DNA of 64,000 nucleotides from Sphingobium algorifonticola (GCF_004005485.1 NZ_RZUL01000004.1:186001-250000), one strand, 5' to 3'. Positions 17,374-27,423 are shown, numbered from the stretch's first letter. Made by a program: numbers and translations. Notes: generated by a model from the letters alone, not told the origin.

Positions 17374-18947
17374 GGATGGACCGGGCGCAAGTCCAGGCTT
17401 TCGTAATCGCCCGAAAAGTCGCCGAGCGGCGATGCAGCACGCAGTGTCATCTGCGCGACTCTGCCGTCCCGCGTTGGCACGAAGCTGACATACGACGGCT
17501 CGATCATGCGATTGTCCCAGCGCGCGACATAGGTATCGCCACTGTAGTGGGCCAGCGCCGCACGCATCCCCCGTGTGCGCGTCATATTGATCTGCGGCTG
17601 ACCGCTGACAATCGTCACCGCAACCTTGCCGTACCACGGATCGACATAGTCGGCGGCAAGGCGGACGACCGGGAGGGTCGCAGGAGCAGGACGGGCCGGT
17701 GGCTGAAAGTCGGCGAGTGCCTCCACGGCCTTCCGATTGGCCGCGTCCTGGGCTTCGGCCATTCGCTGCGGCCAATCGGCGGCCGGGCGCCCGATATAAT
17801 GATCCAGCAGCACATATTGCAGCGCGCGCAGCAACCCGATCTCGACGCTGTTCTGCAGCAGCACGAAGCCGACATCACGGTCCGGCAGCAACACGATCAG
17901 CGAGGTGTGACCCATGGTGCCACCGGCATGCAGGACTACGCGTTCGCCGCCATAATCCTGGACCGACCAACCCAGCGCATAGCCGGCGAAGCGCGGTGCG
18001 GCGTCGGCCAGCGACCCCTCGCGAACGGGCACGGGGATCGGCATGACCACCGCCCACATTTCGCGCGCGCGCGGCGCGCTCCAAAGGTGCGTGCCGTCCC
18101 CGACGTCGCCCGCCCTGAGTTGGACGCGGACCCAGCGCAACATATCGTCCACCGAGCTGACAATGGCGCCGGCAGGGGCAAGGTTCTGGCCGATGCCGTC
18201 GGACTCGGCGAACGATGTGAGTGGTCCCATGCCTGACATAGGCGGGCCGAAACGGCGGTGCGGCTGCGCGCGATCAGGCTCATTCGCGCGATCCGCCAGC
18301 GTTGTCAGCGTTCGGCTCATTCCCACCGGGCGAAGCAGGCGGTCGCGGACGAATACCTCCCAGCTGACACCACTTACTTGCTCGACCAGTTGACCCGCCA
18401 CCACATACATCAGATTGTTATAGGCATAGGCACTGCGAAAGCTGCTTGTCGGCTTGATGTGGCGCAGTGCCGCGACGATCTCGCCGCGGTTCTGGTCCGT
18501 GTTGGGCAAGATCGCCAAATTGCCTGCGCCCGCGCCCAGGCCGCTGCGGTGAGCGAGCAGGTCGCGCACCGTCATCTCGCGCGTGACCCAAGGGTCGTAC
18601 ATGCGGAACTCGGGCAGGTGATCGATCACACGATCGTCCCAGCCAATCCGCCCTTCATCGACCAGCAGCGCGAGCGCCGCGCTGGTAAAGGCCTTTGTCG
18701 TCGAACCAATCTCGAACAGTGTGGCCGGGGTGACCGGGGCGTCGGTCCCTGCCCGCTTCGTGCCATAGCCCTTGGCCCAAGTGACCTCACCGCGCTCAAT
18801 GATGCCGACGGCGATGCCGGGGCCAGCCCCTTTTGCCATCAGTTCGCGTACTGTCGCATCCAGCGTCTCGGGCGGGGCGGCCGCAACGGACGCTGGCAAC
18901 GCCAGCAGCAATACCACCAGCAACCACATGCGCGCGCCCGCTTTCAT
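17370..18947 (-). CDS. Secreted serine hydrolase, beta-lactamase/S12 fold
   Basis: 525 residues. The ATG at 18947 overlaps the upstream stop (ATGA) and opens the signal peptide MKAGARMWLLVVLLLALPASVAA. Active-site motifs are S82-T-T-K85, AYNNLMY (YxN), and LHAGGTMGH in place of the KTG strand. A C-terminal 110-residue extension (from about residue 410) is probably the beta-barrel domain seen in D-aminopeptidase-like members. It is fourth in the TonB-receptor operon, between the YkvI-like membrane protein and the PLP lyase. Probable role: cleavage of a D-residue-containing peptide in the periplasm. The specificity is inferred, not shown. Confidence 0.85.
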   Translation of the reverse strand: MKAGARMWLLVVLLLALPASVAAAPPETLDATVRELMAKGAGPGIAVGIIERGEVTWAKGYGTKRAGTDAPVTPATLFEIGSTTKAFTSAALALLVDEGRIGWDDRVIDHLPEFRMYDPWVTREMTVRDLLAHRSGLGAGAGNLAILPNTDQNRGEIVAALRHIKPTSSFRSAYAYNNLMYVVAGQLVEQVSGVSWEVFVRDRLLRPVGMSRTLTTLADRANEPDRAQPHRRFGPPMSGMGPLTSFAESDGIGQNLAPAGAIVSSVDDMLRWVRVQLRAGDVGDGTHLWSAPRAREMWAVVMPIPVPVREGSLADAAPRFAGYALGWSVQDYGGERVVLHAGGTMGHTSLIVLLPDRDVGFVLLQNSVEIGLLRALQYVLLDHYIGRPAADWPQRMAEAQDAANRKAVEALADFQPPARPAPATLPVVRLAADYVDPWYGKVAVTIVSGQPQINMTRTRGMRAALAHYSGDTYVARWDNRMIEPSYVSFVPTRDGRVAQMTLRAASPLGDFSGDYESLDLRPVHP

Positions 18948-20077
18948 GCCGCCGCACCCGCAGTCACCCTTGGACCGCGCGACAGCCGCCACAGGCCGAT
19001 CGTCAGCAACGGCAGCACATAGATTGCCAGGAACCCGAACGAAAGATAGCGATAGCCCCCTGCGATCAACCCCACCAAGCCAATGCGATCCGCGAGGAAG
19101 ACGGCGACGGTCAGCAACACCAGCGAGATTATAAGACGGCTGCGCGGCGGCAGATCACCCCCCTTCCCGAACGCTCCTGCGATCCGCTGATTGAACGCAT
19201 GGACGACGCCGGTGCCGCTTTCGAGTAGGGCGGAGAAGATCATGATCTGGAACGCCCAGCGCACCGGCGGCAGATTCAGCCGTTCCAGCAGGAAATCGGA
19301 CGGCAGCGCCACACCCGTCACCTCCGGCCACGCTGCCATGCAGATGAAGAACAAGAGCGCCGGAAGCATCGCCAGCGGCCCCGCCAGCAGCCCGGCAATC
19401 ACTGCGTCGCGCTGATTGCGCATGTGCCGCACCACCGGCAGGATCAGCACGGCGCCCACGATATTATAGCCTGCATAGGTCAGGCCACCTGCGATCCAGC
19501 CCGGCGCGGGCGCAGCCGTGGCATAGGTCGCCGCAATGCGATCGCCAAAGCTGGTCAGCGCCAGCACCAGGAACAGAGCATAGACGGCGTAGAGCAGGAA
19601 AGAGACATATTTGAACAAATCCTCCACCGCCTCCGTCCCGAATGCGGCAAAACCCGCGATCAACACGACGAGCAGCATCGTGCCGACAATCGTCGGCCAG
19701 CCGAACAATGCGGCGCCAATTGCGCCCGCCGCCGCGCCGAACACCGCCAGCATGATGATCATCAGCATGACGAAGCCGATTTCGAACAGGAACCAGGCGG
19801 GCCCGAGCAACTCGCGAAAGAAGCTGCGGTAATCCTGCGCGCCGGTCGCGCGGGCGAAGGCGAAGGTGGCGGCGGCAACAGCGCTCCAGATCGCTGCGGC
19901 AAGCGCCATGCCGAGCACGCCCCCCCAAGGGCCGCTAGGCAGGAAAAACTCGGCAAGCTCACGCCCGGTGGCATAGCCGCCGCCGATCACCAGTGCCTTG
20001 AAGGCGAAACCCGGCAGAACGTAACGCTGGAACCAGCCGCTAGTGCCCCCGGCGGTGCCCGCGTTCACGCCAGACAT
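18944..20077 (-). CDS. YkvI-like integral membrane protein, candidate amino-acid transporter
   Basis: 377 residues with about ten membrane segments. The first carries LPGFAFKALVIGGGYATGRELAEFF, a Gly-rich broken helix like that of APC/NSS-type transporters, and fits the uncharacterised YkvI family. It overlaps the upstream dgcN-like gene by 13 bp and the downstream hydrolase by 4 bp, so all three are likely translated together. No substrate is known for the family. Its tight link to DgcN makes D-glutamate or another freed amino acid a reasonable guess for the cargo. This is inference from context only. Confidence 0.75.
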   Translation of the reverse strand: MSGVNAGTAGGTSGWFQRYVLPGFAFKALVIGGGYATGRELAEFFLPSGPWGGVLGMALAAAIWSAVAAATFAFARATGAQDYRSFFRELLGPAWFLFEIGFVMLMIIMLAVFGAAAGAIGAALFGWPTIVGTMLLVVLIAGFAAFGTEAVEDLFKYVSFLLYAVYALFLVLALTSFGDRIAATYATAAPAPGWIAGGLTYAGYNIVGAVLILPVVRHMRNQRDAVIAGLLAGPLAMLPALLFFICMAAWPEVTGVALPSDFLLERLNLPPVRWAFQIMIFSALLESGTGVVHAFNQRIAGAFGKGGDLPPRSRLIISLVLLTVAVFLADRIGLVGLIAGGYRYLSFGFLAIYVLPLLTIGLWRLSRGPRVTAGAAA

Positions 20078-21111
20078 GCGTCTACCAACCGCTCGAAATC
20101 AGGACCGCCGCGCACGGGATCGGCCGCAGGCAGCCCGGTCTCACGCGCGGCAGCGGCGATCGCGGCCGCCGCTTCAGCGTCATCCAAGCCGCCGGTGTTG
20201 AGGCTGACACCGGCACAGCGGATGCCGCTATTGGTAAGCGCCCCCAGCGTCACGTTCAGCGCGATAGCTTCCGTTAGCGGGGGAATCGGAAAATCGGTCG
20301 TGCCGATGATTGTCTTGCGCCCCGGCTCGTGACAAAGCACGATGACATCGGGCTGGCTGCCATGCAGCAGGCCCAGCGACACCCCGGCATAGGCGGGGTG
20401 ATAGAGCGATCCCTGCCCTTCGATCACGTCCCAGTGATCGGCGGCAGCATCGGGCGACAACAGTTCAGCCGCGCCCGCAACGAAGTCTGAGACGACGGCA
20501 TCGATCGGAATGCCCGACCCGGCAATCATAATGCCGGTCTGACCGGTCGCCCGGAAGTCTGCATCGACGCCGCGCGCCCGGAAGGCGCGAGTGAGCGCCA
20601 GGGCGGTGTACTTCTTGCCCAGCGCGCAATCGGTGCCGACGGTCAGCAGCCGCCGACCCGTCCGCTTCGCGCCGGTGCCTGTCGGCAGGCCGACGGGTGG
20701 CCGACGCACCTCGATCACCCGGCGGCCAGTGCGCGCCACCGCATCGGCCAGTTCAGGAATGTCGCGATAGTTTGAATGCATCCCGCTGACGATGTCGAAG
20801 CCCTGCTCCAGGGCCGCTATCAGGGTCGGCACCCAATTGGGCTGGATCGCGCCCCCCTGGCTCGCCACGCCAATCACGAAGCCTCGCGCCCCTTGCGCAT
20901 AGGCTTCGCCAAGGCAGAGGGACGGCAGGCCCGTCGATACCGTCGCGTCGGGCAGAGAGAATTCGCCGATGCATAGTTCTCCGGCCCAATCGCGCAGGCC
21001 AAACGCCGTCTTGGCATAGCCACGGTGCTGCACATCGCCCAGGAACAGAAGATAGGGGGTTGGCAGCGCGAGCGGTGCGCAAGCGTCGGCCGCGTGGACT
21101 GAATCGGTCAT
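20065..21111 (-). CDS. dgcN: DUF1611 / DgcN-like N-acetyltransferase for D-glutamate
   Basis: 348 residues, family length. The N-terminal Rossmann-like part contains TPYLLFLGD and GEAYAQGARGFVIGVASQGG. The C-terminal P-loop is TVGTDCALGKKYTALAL, the DUF1611 hallmark, followed by DFRATGQTGIMIAGSG and VIEGQGSLYHPAY. In the DgcN/DgcA pathway described in marine Proteobacteria, DgcN acetylates D-Glu so that DgcA can racemise N-acetyl-D-Glu. A DgcA-like gene is present at 29937-30959 in the neighbouring operon with the same control motif. This makes the D-glutamate role likely here, though DUF1611 proteins may act on other D-amino acids. Confidence 0.82.
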   Translation of the reverse strand: MTDSVHAADACAPLALPTPYLLFLGDVQHRGYAKTAFGLRDWAGELCIGEFSLPDATVSTGLPSLCLGEAYAQGARGFVIGVASQGGAIQPNWVPTLIAALEQGFDIVSGMHSNYRDIPELADAVARTGRRVIEVRRPPVGLPTGTGAKRTGRRLLTVGTDCALGKKYTALALTRAFRARGVDADFRATGQTGIMIAGSGIPIDAVVSDFVAGAAELLSPDAAADHWDVIEGQGSLYHPAYAGVSLGLLHGSQPDVIVLCHEPGRKTIIGTTDFPIPPLTEAIALNVTLGALTNSGIRCAGVSLNTGGLDDAEAAAAIAAAARETGLPAADPVRGGPDFERLVDACLA

Positions 21112-21200
21112 GCTCAGGCTTCCCTTACCCTTCGAGCCTTATTTCATAGCAGGCGCGCGCACGCCATCGCCGATCTGGCGAGGCGTGCGCGTCCGCGCGG

Positions 21201-23555
21201 TTAGAAGCGGACAGCCGCCCTGACCCCAAAGGTGCGCGGTTGCAGTATCTGCGCGGTGCCGGTGAAGCCTGCACCACCCGAAGGATTGTATGACGTGAGC
21301 GTACGGTCGTCAGTCAAGTTACGGATATAGAAGGACAAGTCGAACTCATCGAACCGCAGGCCGGCCTGCATATTGAACAGGTGATAGCTCGGCAGCTTGA
21401 TATGGTCCGGATACGTCGGCTGCCCGGGAGCCGGATCAGCGGTGAAGCCCGTGAAGCCGCCGCTGCTGAATATCCAGCTTCCGCCGATGAAGCCAGTGAC
21501 GTTCCCGGATAGAGCCGTTTCATAATCGGCGTTCACCGTGTTCGTCCATTTGGGAACGAACGGCAGCTGATCGCCGTCATTGCCCCCGAGCAGCGGGCGC
21601 GACTCGGTCAGTTCCGCGTTGGTGTAGGCACCGACCGTCGACAGACGCAGGCCGGGCGTTGGCGTCCAGCCGATGTTCCACTCCAGGCCCCGGCTGCGCG
21701 CGGTTCCGGCATTGCCGGTCAGCGTCACGTTCTGGCCCGTGGTTGTGGAACGGAACGTCGTCAGGATCTGGATGTCGGTCCAGTCGATGTAAAAGGCGGC
21801 AATGTCGATGTTCACGCGCTTGTCGAACAGCGCAGTACGAACACCCAGCTCGTAGTTGACCGTATTATCGGCGTCGAAGGTCGTGGGCACGTCCGGCGGC
21901 AAGGTGTTGCCCGGCGTGATGCGGTTGATGCCCCCAGGGCGATAGCCGGACGCGACACGGCCGTAGAGCAGCGAGTCGGGATTGAACTTCCAGCTGACCG
22001 CTGCCGAATAGGTCCACTTATTCTCCTTCGACCGGGTAGTGGGCGTTACTTCGTCGGCCGGTCCGGTAGCGAAGCCTGCAAAATAGGTCGTCTGCGCCGA
22101 CTGCTTGTTTTCCGTGTAGCGGCCACCCAGCGCCAACTCGAGCGTATCGGTCAAGTGGAAGTTGACGTTGGCGAAGCCCGAATATTCTTTGTATTTCGCC
22201 GGGGCCAGCAGGCTGCCGCCGGCGAACGGCACAGTCAGCACATTGCCAGTCGCGAGGCTGCGGACATCGAAGCCCTGCGGGAAGATCACCGATTCATTGG
22301 CGTAGAATCCGCCGACCAGCCAGTCGACCGCCATTCCCAACACCCGGCTGCCCGGCTTGGAGGTCAGACGGATTTCCTGGTTGCTGCGATCCGACTTGTT
22401 GCTCTGCACCTGCGTGACGGCGACCGGCTGGCCATAAATGCCGCCGAGCAGCGTCGAAAAGGTGAGCGGCGCACCCACCGCCGGATTGCCGAACGACAAG
22501 TCCGCGATGAAGTCGGTGCTGAGATGCCCGAAGCTGGTCGACGACAGCAACTCGGCAAAGCCAACGTCGAGTGTCGCGGTGGCGTTGACATATTCATAGA
22601 CGTTGCGGCTGGGGTTGCCGACATTGGTGTTGAGGATGAACCGGCCGTTATTGGCCAGATCGAACTGGTTGGCGGGCGGGTTGCCCGGCGTCAGGTTCGA
22701 CCCTACGACCTCCAGGAAGCCACTATCGTCGAATTCCTGCTCCTGGCGCGCCGCGGTCACCCGTAGCGAGAAGGCGTCGGACGGCTTGAACAGCGCAGAG
22801 ATGCGGCCACCCCAGCGTTCGCCCCCGTTGACGTTGTTGCGGTTCAGCGTCGGATTGTCGATATAGCCAGCCACTTTCTGGTAATAGCCGGTAGCGCGGA
22901 CCGCCAGCGTGTCGCTGATGATGGGCACGTTGATCATGCCGCGGCCGAAATAGCCCGCACCGCCGCCATCGATCACCTCGGAACCGATTTCGCTGCTCAG
23001 CGCAATGCGATCCAGTTCCGGCGCGGTCGTAACATATTTCAGGAGGCCACCCTGTGACGTCGCACCGTACAAGGTGCCCTGCGGCCCTTTCAGCACCTCG
23101 ATACGGGCCATGTCATAGGTGTCGAAATTCGCGGTGTCGGCCGCGCCATTGGCCAAGCCGGACTGATAGCTGAGCGGCGTCTCATCAATGACCACCGCCG
23201 TCGTCGCGCCCGCGCCGCCGGAGTTCAGGCCACGTAGCACCAGCCGCACCTGCCGGACGCCGCCAGGCTGGAAGTTGAAACCGGGCACCTGCGCTGCAAA
23301 ATCCTCGATCCGCTGCAGGTTGCGGTAATTGAGGTCGGCGCCAGAGACGACGCTGACGCTGGACGCGACATCGACCAGCCGCTCTTCGCGCTTGTTGGCC
23401 GTGACGATGATTGCACCGCCATTCGCAGTCTCAGCGTCGGATGCCTGGGTTGCGGTCGATGCCTGCGCAAATGCGCTTGCCGGGGCCAGCAGGGCCAGAA
23501 ACGCCGCGCCGCCCCCCAGCGCGGTCATCGTCAGCCTGTTCAGTTTGATTGCCAC
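21201..23555 (-). CDS. TonB-dependent outer-membrane receptor, island operon leader
   Basis: 784 residues from a GTG with AGGGAGA upstream. Signal peptide MAIKLNRLTMTALGGGAAFLALLAPASAFA. The plug domain spans about residues 45-165 (AIIVTANKREERLVDVASSVSVV, IEVLKGPQGTLYGATSQGGLLKYVT). The barrel ends with the usual aromatic residue (TFGVRAAVRF). It heads an operon with the dgcN-like, ykvI-like, serine hydrolase and PLP lyase genes. It is the probable outer-membrane entry route for the island's substrate. There is no nearby anti-sigma/ECF pair, so control is probably through the motif at 23602-23622. Confidence 0.93.
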   Translation of the reverse strand: MAIKLNRLTMTALGGGAAFLALLAPASAFAQASTATQASDAETANGGAIIVTANKREERLVDVASSVSVVSGADLNYRNLQRIEDFAAQVPGFNFQPGGVRQVRLVLRGLNSGGAGATTAVVIDETPLSYQSGLANGAADTANFDTYDMARIEVLKGPQGTLYGATSQGGLLKYVTTAPELDRIALSSEIGSEVIDGGGAGYFGRGMINVPIISDTLAVRATGYYQKVAGYIDNPTLNRNNVNGGERWGGRISALFKPSDAFSLRVTAARQEQEFDDSGFLEVVGSNLTPGNPPANQFDLANNGRFILNTNVGNPSRNVYEYVNATATLDVGFAELLSSTSFGHLSTDFIADLSFGNPAVGAPLTFSTLLGGIYGQPVAVTQVQSNKSDRSNQEIRLTSKPGSRVLGMAVDWLVGGFYANESVIFPQGFDVRSLATGNVLTVPFAGGSLLAPAKYKEYSGFANVNFHLTDTLELALGGRYTENKQSAQTTYFAGFATGPADEVTPTTRSKENKWTYSAAVSWKFNPDSLLYGRVASGYRPGGINRITPGNTLPPDVPTTFDADNTVNYELGVRTALFDKRVNIDIAAFYIDWTDIQILTTFRSTTTGQNVTLTGNAGTARSRGLEWNIGWTPTPGLRLSTVGAYTNAELTESRPLLGGNDGDQLPFVPKWTNTVNADYETALSGNVTGFIGGSWIFSSGGFTGFTADPAPGQPTYPDHIKLPSYHLFNMQAGLRFDEFDLSFYIRNLTDDRTLTSYNPSGGAGFTGTAQILQPRTFGVRAAVRF

Positions 23556-23601
23556 GATATGAGTCTCCCTGTTTCGCCATTGACGTCTCTATGTATTTCT
23601 A

Positions 23602-23622
23602 CTGAAACTGGGCCCAATCCCA
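23602..23622 (-). promoter_or_regulatory. Shared island motif, copy 2 (upstream of the TonB-receptor operon)
   Basis: On the minus strand it reads TGGG-ATTGGG-CCCAGTTTCAG, pointing to the receptor gene whose start lies 47 bp away. Two GTCAAGA direct repeats (23629-23635 and 23642-23648) lie just upstream and may add to the control region. Confidence 0.75.
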
Positions 23623-23708
23623 TTTTTAGTCAAGAGTTTTGGTCAAGACTTTCATTTCTATGTCGCAACGAGCAGAATGATCTGATTTCGGGCTATAATT
23701 CAACCAGC

Positions 23709-25646
23709 TCAGGGCGCAATCGGCAGCTCGATATGGCTGGCGGCGCCAAGTTTGTGGAACACGCGCTGCGTCGCCTTCATATAGTCGTTGGGCTGCGCGA
23801 ACATGATGTTATCGACGAAACGCTGCGGATTGCGATCATAGAGCGGGAACCAACTCGACTGGATCTGGACCATTATCCGATGGCCCGGCAGAAAAACGTG
23901 GCTGGTATGGGGCAAGTCGAGCCGGTAGCGCACCGTCGCATCGGCCGGGATCGGCTTTGGCCGGGCGGGATCATCGCGATAGCGGCCGCGCAATACATCC
24001 ATCGCTATCGGCAACTGATAGCCGCCCAGGTTGGCGTCACCCGGATTTTCCGCCGGATAGACGTCGATCAGCTTTACCACCCAGTCGCTGTCGGTACCGC
24101 TTGTGGACGCGAAGAGATTCGCCACCGGCTTGCCAGCGATCCGTACCGGTTCGGTCAAAACCTCGCTCACATAAGTCAGCACATCCGGCCGACTCGCGGC
24201 GAAGCGTTGATCCTCGACCAGCCAGTTCTTCCATTCCCCCTTCGGCCCGCCGAGCGACTCAATCGGCCGCTGTCGAAACGTTACCGGCTTGGCGGGGTCA
24301 GAAACATATTCGTCGAACCCGCTTTCGCGCGGCGCCGGCGCGGTGAAGGCAAGCGTGCCACCGGAGCGGAGGTAGAGCGGTTTGGACGACGCGGCGCATC
24401 CAGACGCGCAGGATTGCGGCCAGTGATCGAATTGTCGCCATTGGTTGGTGCCTGTCTCGAACGCCGTTACCGGCGCGATATCGGCGGCAGGTGCACCGTC
24501 CTTCAGATGCTGGTCGAAAAACGGGATCATCACGTTCCAGCGAAACCAATAAGCGGTATCGCTGCGGAACTTGATCGGGCCAAGGCTCGCTCCGTCGCCC
24601 AGCCCCGCGCCGCCATGGTTCCACGGGCCGATCACCAGCCGGACCTTGTCGCTGGACGGTGTACCACGCGTCGCCTCGAACAGGGCGGGCGCACCATAGA
24701 TATCTTCCTGGTCCCAACTTCCGTGCACGAGCAGCGTCGGCACAGAAATGCCGCGCTGTGCCAGCACACGGTCCAGCGCCTGATCCTGCCAGAACGCATC
24801 ATAGGCCGGGTGCTCCGCCATCTTGCGCCAGGCAGGCAGCTTGTCGATGCCGAAGGCGCGGGCGGTGCCCCCTGCCGACCCGCGCGCCAGCCAGCCGTCA
24901 TAGCTGTCAAGCGCGGTGTCGGGCCAGCGCAGCGCCGAGCCCTTGGTGGTGGTCTGCCGATACAGCCATTCCGTCATGAACTGGCGATACGCACCATTGT
25001 GGAACCAGTCGTCGCCCTTCCAGCCATCGACCATCGGATCGATTGGCACCGATGCGCGCAGCGCCGGATGGGGATCGATCAGGCTCATCAGCGCGGCATA
25101 GCCATTGTAGCTTATGCCGATCGTGCCGACCCTGCCGTTTGATTCGGGCACGTTCTTCACCAGCCAGTCGATGGTGTCATAAGCGTCCGTCGCATTGTCG
25201 ACGCCGCCGGGGTTGAGCGGGCGGGCCATGACATAGTCACCCTCCGACCCATCCTTGCCGCGCACGTCCTGGAGAACGATGATGTAGCCCGCCCGCATCA
25301 GGTCAGCATGAAAAGGCAGCAGCGTTGTGGCAAAGGCCGGGCCCTGCGACAGGCTGGTCAGCTTTTTCGCATTGTACGGCGTGCGATCGAGGATGAGCGG
25401 CGCCGCGTTCGCATCCTTGCGGATCAAGATCGTGGTGTTAAGCTTCGCACCGTCGCGCATCGGGATCATCACGTCGCGGCGGACGTAGTCCTGCGGCATT
25501 GCCACCGGCTTGAAATCCGCGGGAATGTCGCTCGTCGACTGCGCAAGCACGGGCGCCGTGAAGCTAAGCGTACATGCTGCCGCGACGATGATCCCGGCTA
25601 TCCATGTCGGGCGAGCAAATCTGTGCATCATCGCGCGCTTCCCCAT
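23709..25646 (-). CDS. CocE/NonD (S15-type) alpha/beta-hydrolase, secreted
   Basis: 645 residues. The ATG at 25646 has AGGGGA upstream, one base after the previous stop. The signal peptide covers about residues 7-35 (ending PVLAQ). DVMIPMRDGAKLNTTI is the CocE family opening. The catalytic Ser is in GISYNGYAAL (about 178), Asp in HGSWDQEDIYG and His in IGPWNHGG. The C-terminal jelly-roll domain matches X-Pro dipeptidyl-peptidase and alpha-amino-acid ester hydrolases. It is last in the seven-gene leftward operon. Function is probably peptide or acyl-amino-acid ester hydrolysis in the periplasm. Confidence 0.88.
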   Translation of the reverse strand: MGKRAMMHRFARPTWIAGIIVAAACTLSFTAPVLAQSTSDIPADFKPVAMPQDYVRRDVMIPMRDGAKLNTTILIRKDANAAPLILDRTPYNAKKLTSLSQGPAFATTLLPFHADLMRAGYIIVLQDVRGKDGSEGDYVMARPLNPGGVDNATDAYDTIDWLVKNVPESNGRVGTIGISYNGYAALMSLIDPHPALRASVPIDPMVDGWKGDDWFHNGAYRQFMTEWLYRQTTTKGSALRWPDTALDSYDGWLARGSAGGTARAFGIDKLPAWRKMAEHPAYDAFWQDQALDRVLAQRGISVPTLLVHGSWDQEDIYGAPALFEATRGTPSSDKVRLVIGPWNHGGAGLGDGASLGPIKFRSDTAYWFRWNVMIPFFDQHLKDGAPAADIAPVTAFETGTNQWRQFDHWPQSCASGCAASSKPLYLRSGGTLAFTAPAPRESGFDEYVSDPAKPVTFRQRPIESLGGPKGEWKNWLVEDQRFAASRPDVLTYVSEVLTEPVRIAGKPVANLFASTSGTDSDWVVKLIDVYPAENPGDANLGGYQLPIAMDVLRGRYRDDPARPKPIPADATVRYRLDLPHTSHVFLPGHRIMVQIQSSWFPLYDRNPQRFVDNIMFAQPNDYMKATQRVFHKLGAASHIELPIAP

Positions 25647-25647
25647 G

Positions 25648-27423
25648 TCAGTCCCCTACCCGCCCGATCGGCACGAACAGCGCGCTGGGATGCGCGCGAT
25701 CGTGCAGCAGCCTTACTGTCGCGGTGCGCGCATCCGCGATCGTCTGCATCGCGACCGGCCCTGGCGCATTGTAGTTCTTTTGAAGGTGGATACTGTTGAC
25801 CGGCGCGATCACCAGCCGCAGCCGACTGCCCGCCGCGACCTCCCGTGAGACGAAGGTGAAGCGATCGAAGTCGTATCGCAGCGGCGCGGTCGTGGTCACC
25901 AGCTTTTCCGTTCGCAGGCTTTCGCGGTGGCGCGCGCGCAGATAATCCATCGACAACAGGATGCTGCCGCCGTCGGGCGTGATTTCATACACCGATGCCT
26001 GGAAATCGGTATCCGGTTGATCGATGGAAATCCAGGCGGAGAAACGGAAAAAGCCGGAAACTTCCGTGGGCTTGTCGAACGGCGCGCTGTGATAGACGAG
26101 TTGCTTGCCGTCCCGCGCTAGGACCAGCCGCTGATCGACCAACGACGACTGGTCAAGCGACGCCTCCAACCCAGCCAGCGAAACATCGCGGGGATCGTAG
26201 GCATAGCTGTCCGGTCGTCCCTGACCCGGCGCCGCGGGATCGAGTCTGCCCGAACCCAGGACGCGATCCGCATTCGCGGTGGAATCGAGATAGAATGGCT
26301 TGTGCTCGGCGGTCACCGCATCGAGACTATCGGCATAGCGCCAGCGGTTGGCACCCATCACATACCACGCGACCCGCTTTTTGAGAAACGCGGGTTTCGC
26401 CCCACCCGCCATCGTCCAGCGATACCAGTCGACGTGTAGCGCCGGCAGATCGACAAGGCTTTCGGCGCCAAAGGGGACGCCGCCATAGTCAGGCTTCGGC
26501 GTCCGGGTGCCAGTATGATCCCATGGGCCGATCACCAGATAATGGCGCGCGCGATCCTCAGGCGATGCAGCCGCCATGAAGGCGCGATAATGGGCGATCG
26601 TCCCCGGCTGGTCATCGTCGTAACTGCCGGTGATCGTCAGGATGGGTATGGCCATCGCGCGATATTCTGCCGCCGTTGGATTTTTCCGATCCCAATAGGC
26701 GTCCATATGCGGATGCGCCGCCCATTCCTTCAACAGCGGCTCGCGGTGATCGGGCTGGTCGGCCAAGGTCGCGAACGACTTGCCCGTCTCAAACCGTTCC
26801 CGCCAGATCGCGTTCCAGTAACCGGGATCGGCGAAGGCGTTGGTCTGGACAGTTCGCCCCTTCGTGTAAAGCATCCATTGCAGCATGTAGTTGATCGGAA
26901 TATTGCTGCGTCCGGGCGCATCCGCGCCAAAATAGGGTGACGCGACCGGGACGATTGTTGCGAGATGCGGCGGGCTTTCGCGCGCCGTCGCCCATTGATT
27001 GAACCCGCCGTAAGAGCCGCCCCACATCGCCACCTTGCCGTTGCAATAGGGCTGGGCCGCAAGCCACTCGACAGCGTCGTAGCCGTCCCGGCCGTCTCCC
27101 TCAAATGGCTGGAAGGTGCCGTCCGAATCTCCCCGTCCGCGCGAATTGACCATCAGGAACGGCAGGCCTCGCGCCGCGAAATACGTCCCCCGAATGTGAT
27201 AGGCGTCGGCGATATAGGGGGTGATGGAAATGACGCAGGGTGCCGGCCCGACCTGATCGCGCGGGCGATAGAGCGTGGCGGACAGCGTCTTGCCGTCGCG
27301 CATCGGTACGCGGGTATCAAAGCTCAGCCTGATCAGAGCCGAATCGGGCACGACCTGCGCGACCGCGGGCACTGTCGAGACCATGCATGCAAGGCATGCG
27401 AGCGCTGACAGTGAGCGCCTCAT
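25648..27423 (-). CDS. CocE/NonD (S15-type) alpha/beta-hydrolase, secreted
   Basis: 591 residues with signal peptide MRRSLSALACLACMVSTVPAVAQ. RVPMRDGKTLSATLYRP opens the domain. The catalytic Ser is in WGGSYGGFNQ (about 137), Asp in TGSYDDDQPG and His in IGPWDHTGT. The downstream neighbour is a second CocE-type enzyme with only partial similarity, so this is an old tandem pair, not a recent copy. The ATG overlaps the stop of the iminopeptidase-like gene. The family includes X-Pro dipeptidyl peptidase and amino-acid ester hydrolase, both releasing short peptide pieces. Confidence 0.88.
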   Translation of the reverse strand: MRRSLSALACLACMVSTVPAVAQVVPDSALIRLSFDTRVPMRDGKTLSATLYRPRDQVGPAPCVISITPYIADAYHIRGTYFAARGLPFLMVNSRGRGDSDGTFQPFEGDGRDGYDAVEWLAAQPYCNGKVAMWGGSYGGFNQWATARESPPHLATIVPVASPYFGADAPGRSNIPINYMLQWMLYTKGRTVQTNAFADPGYWNAIWRERFETGKSFATLADQPDHREPLLKEWAAHPHMDAYWDRKNPTAAEYRAMAIPILTITGSYDDDQPGTIAHYRAFMAAASPEDRARHYLVIGPWDHTGTRTPKPDYGGVPFGAESLVDLPALHVDWYRWTMAGGAKPAFLKKRVAWYVMGANRWRYADSLDAVTAEHKPFYLDSTANADRVLGSGRLDPAAPGQGRPDSYAYDPRDVSLAGLEASLDQSSLVDQRLVLARDGKQLVYHSAPFDKPTEVSGFFRFSAWISIDQPDTDFQASVYEITPDGGSILLSMDYLRARHRESLRTEKLVTTTAPLRYDFDRFTFVSREVAAGSRLRLVIAPVNSIHLQKNYNAPGPVAMQTIADARTATVRLLHDRAHPSALFVPIGRVGD

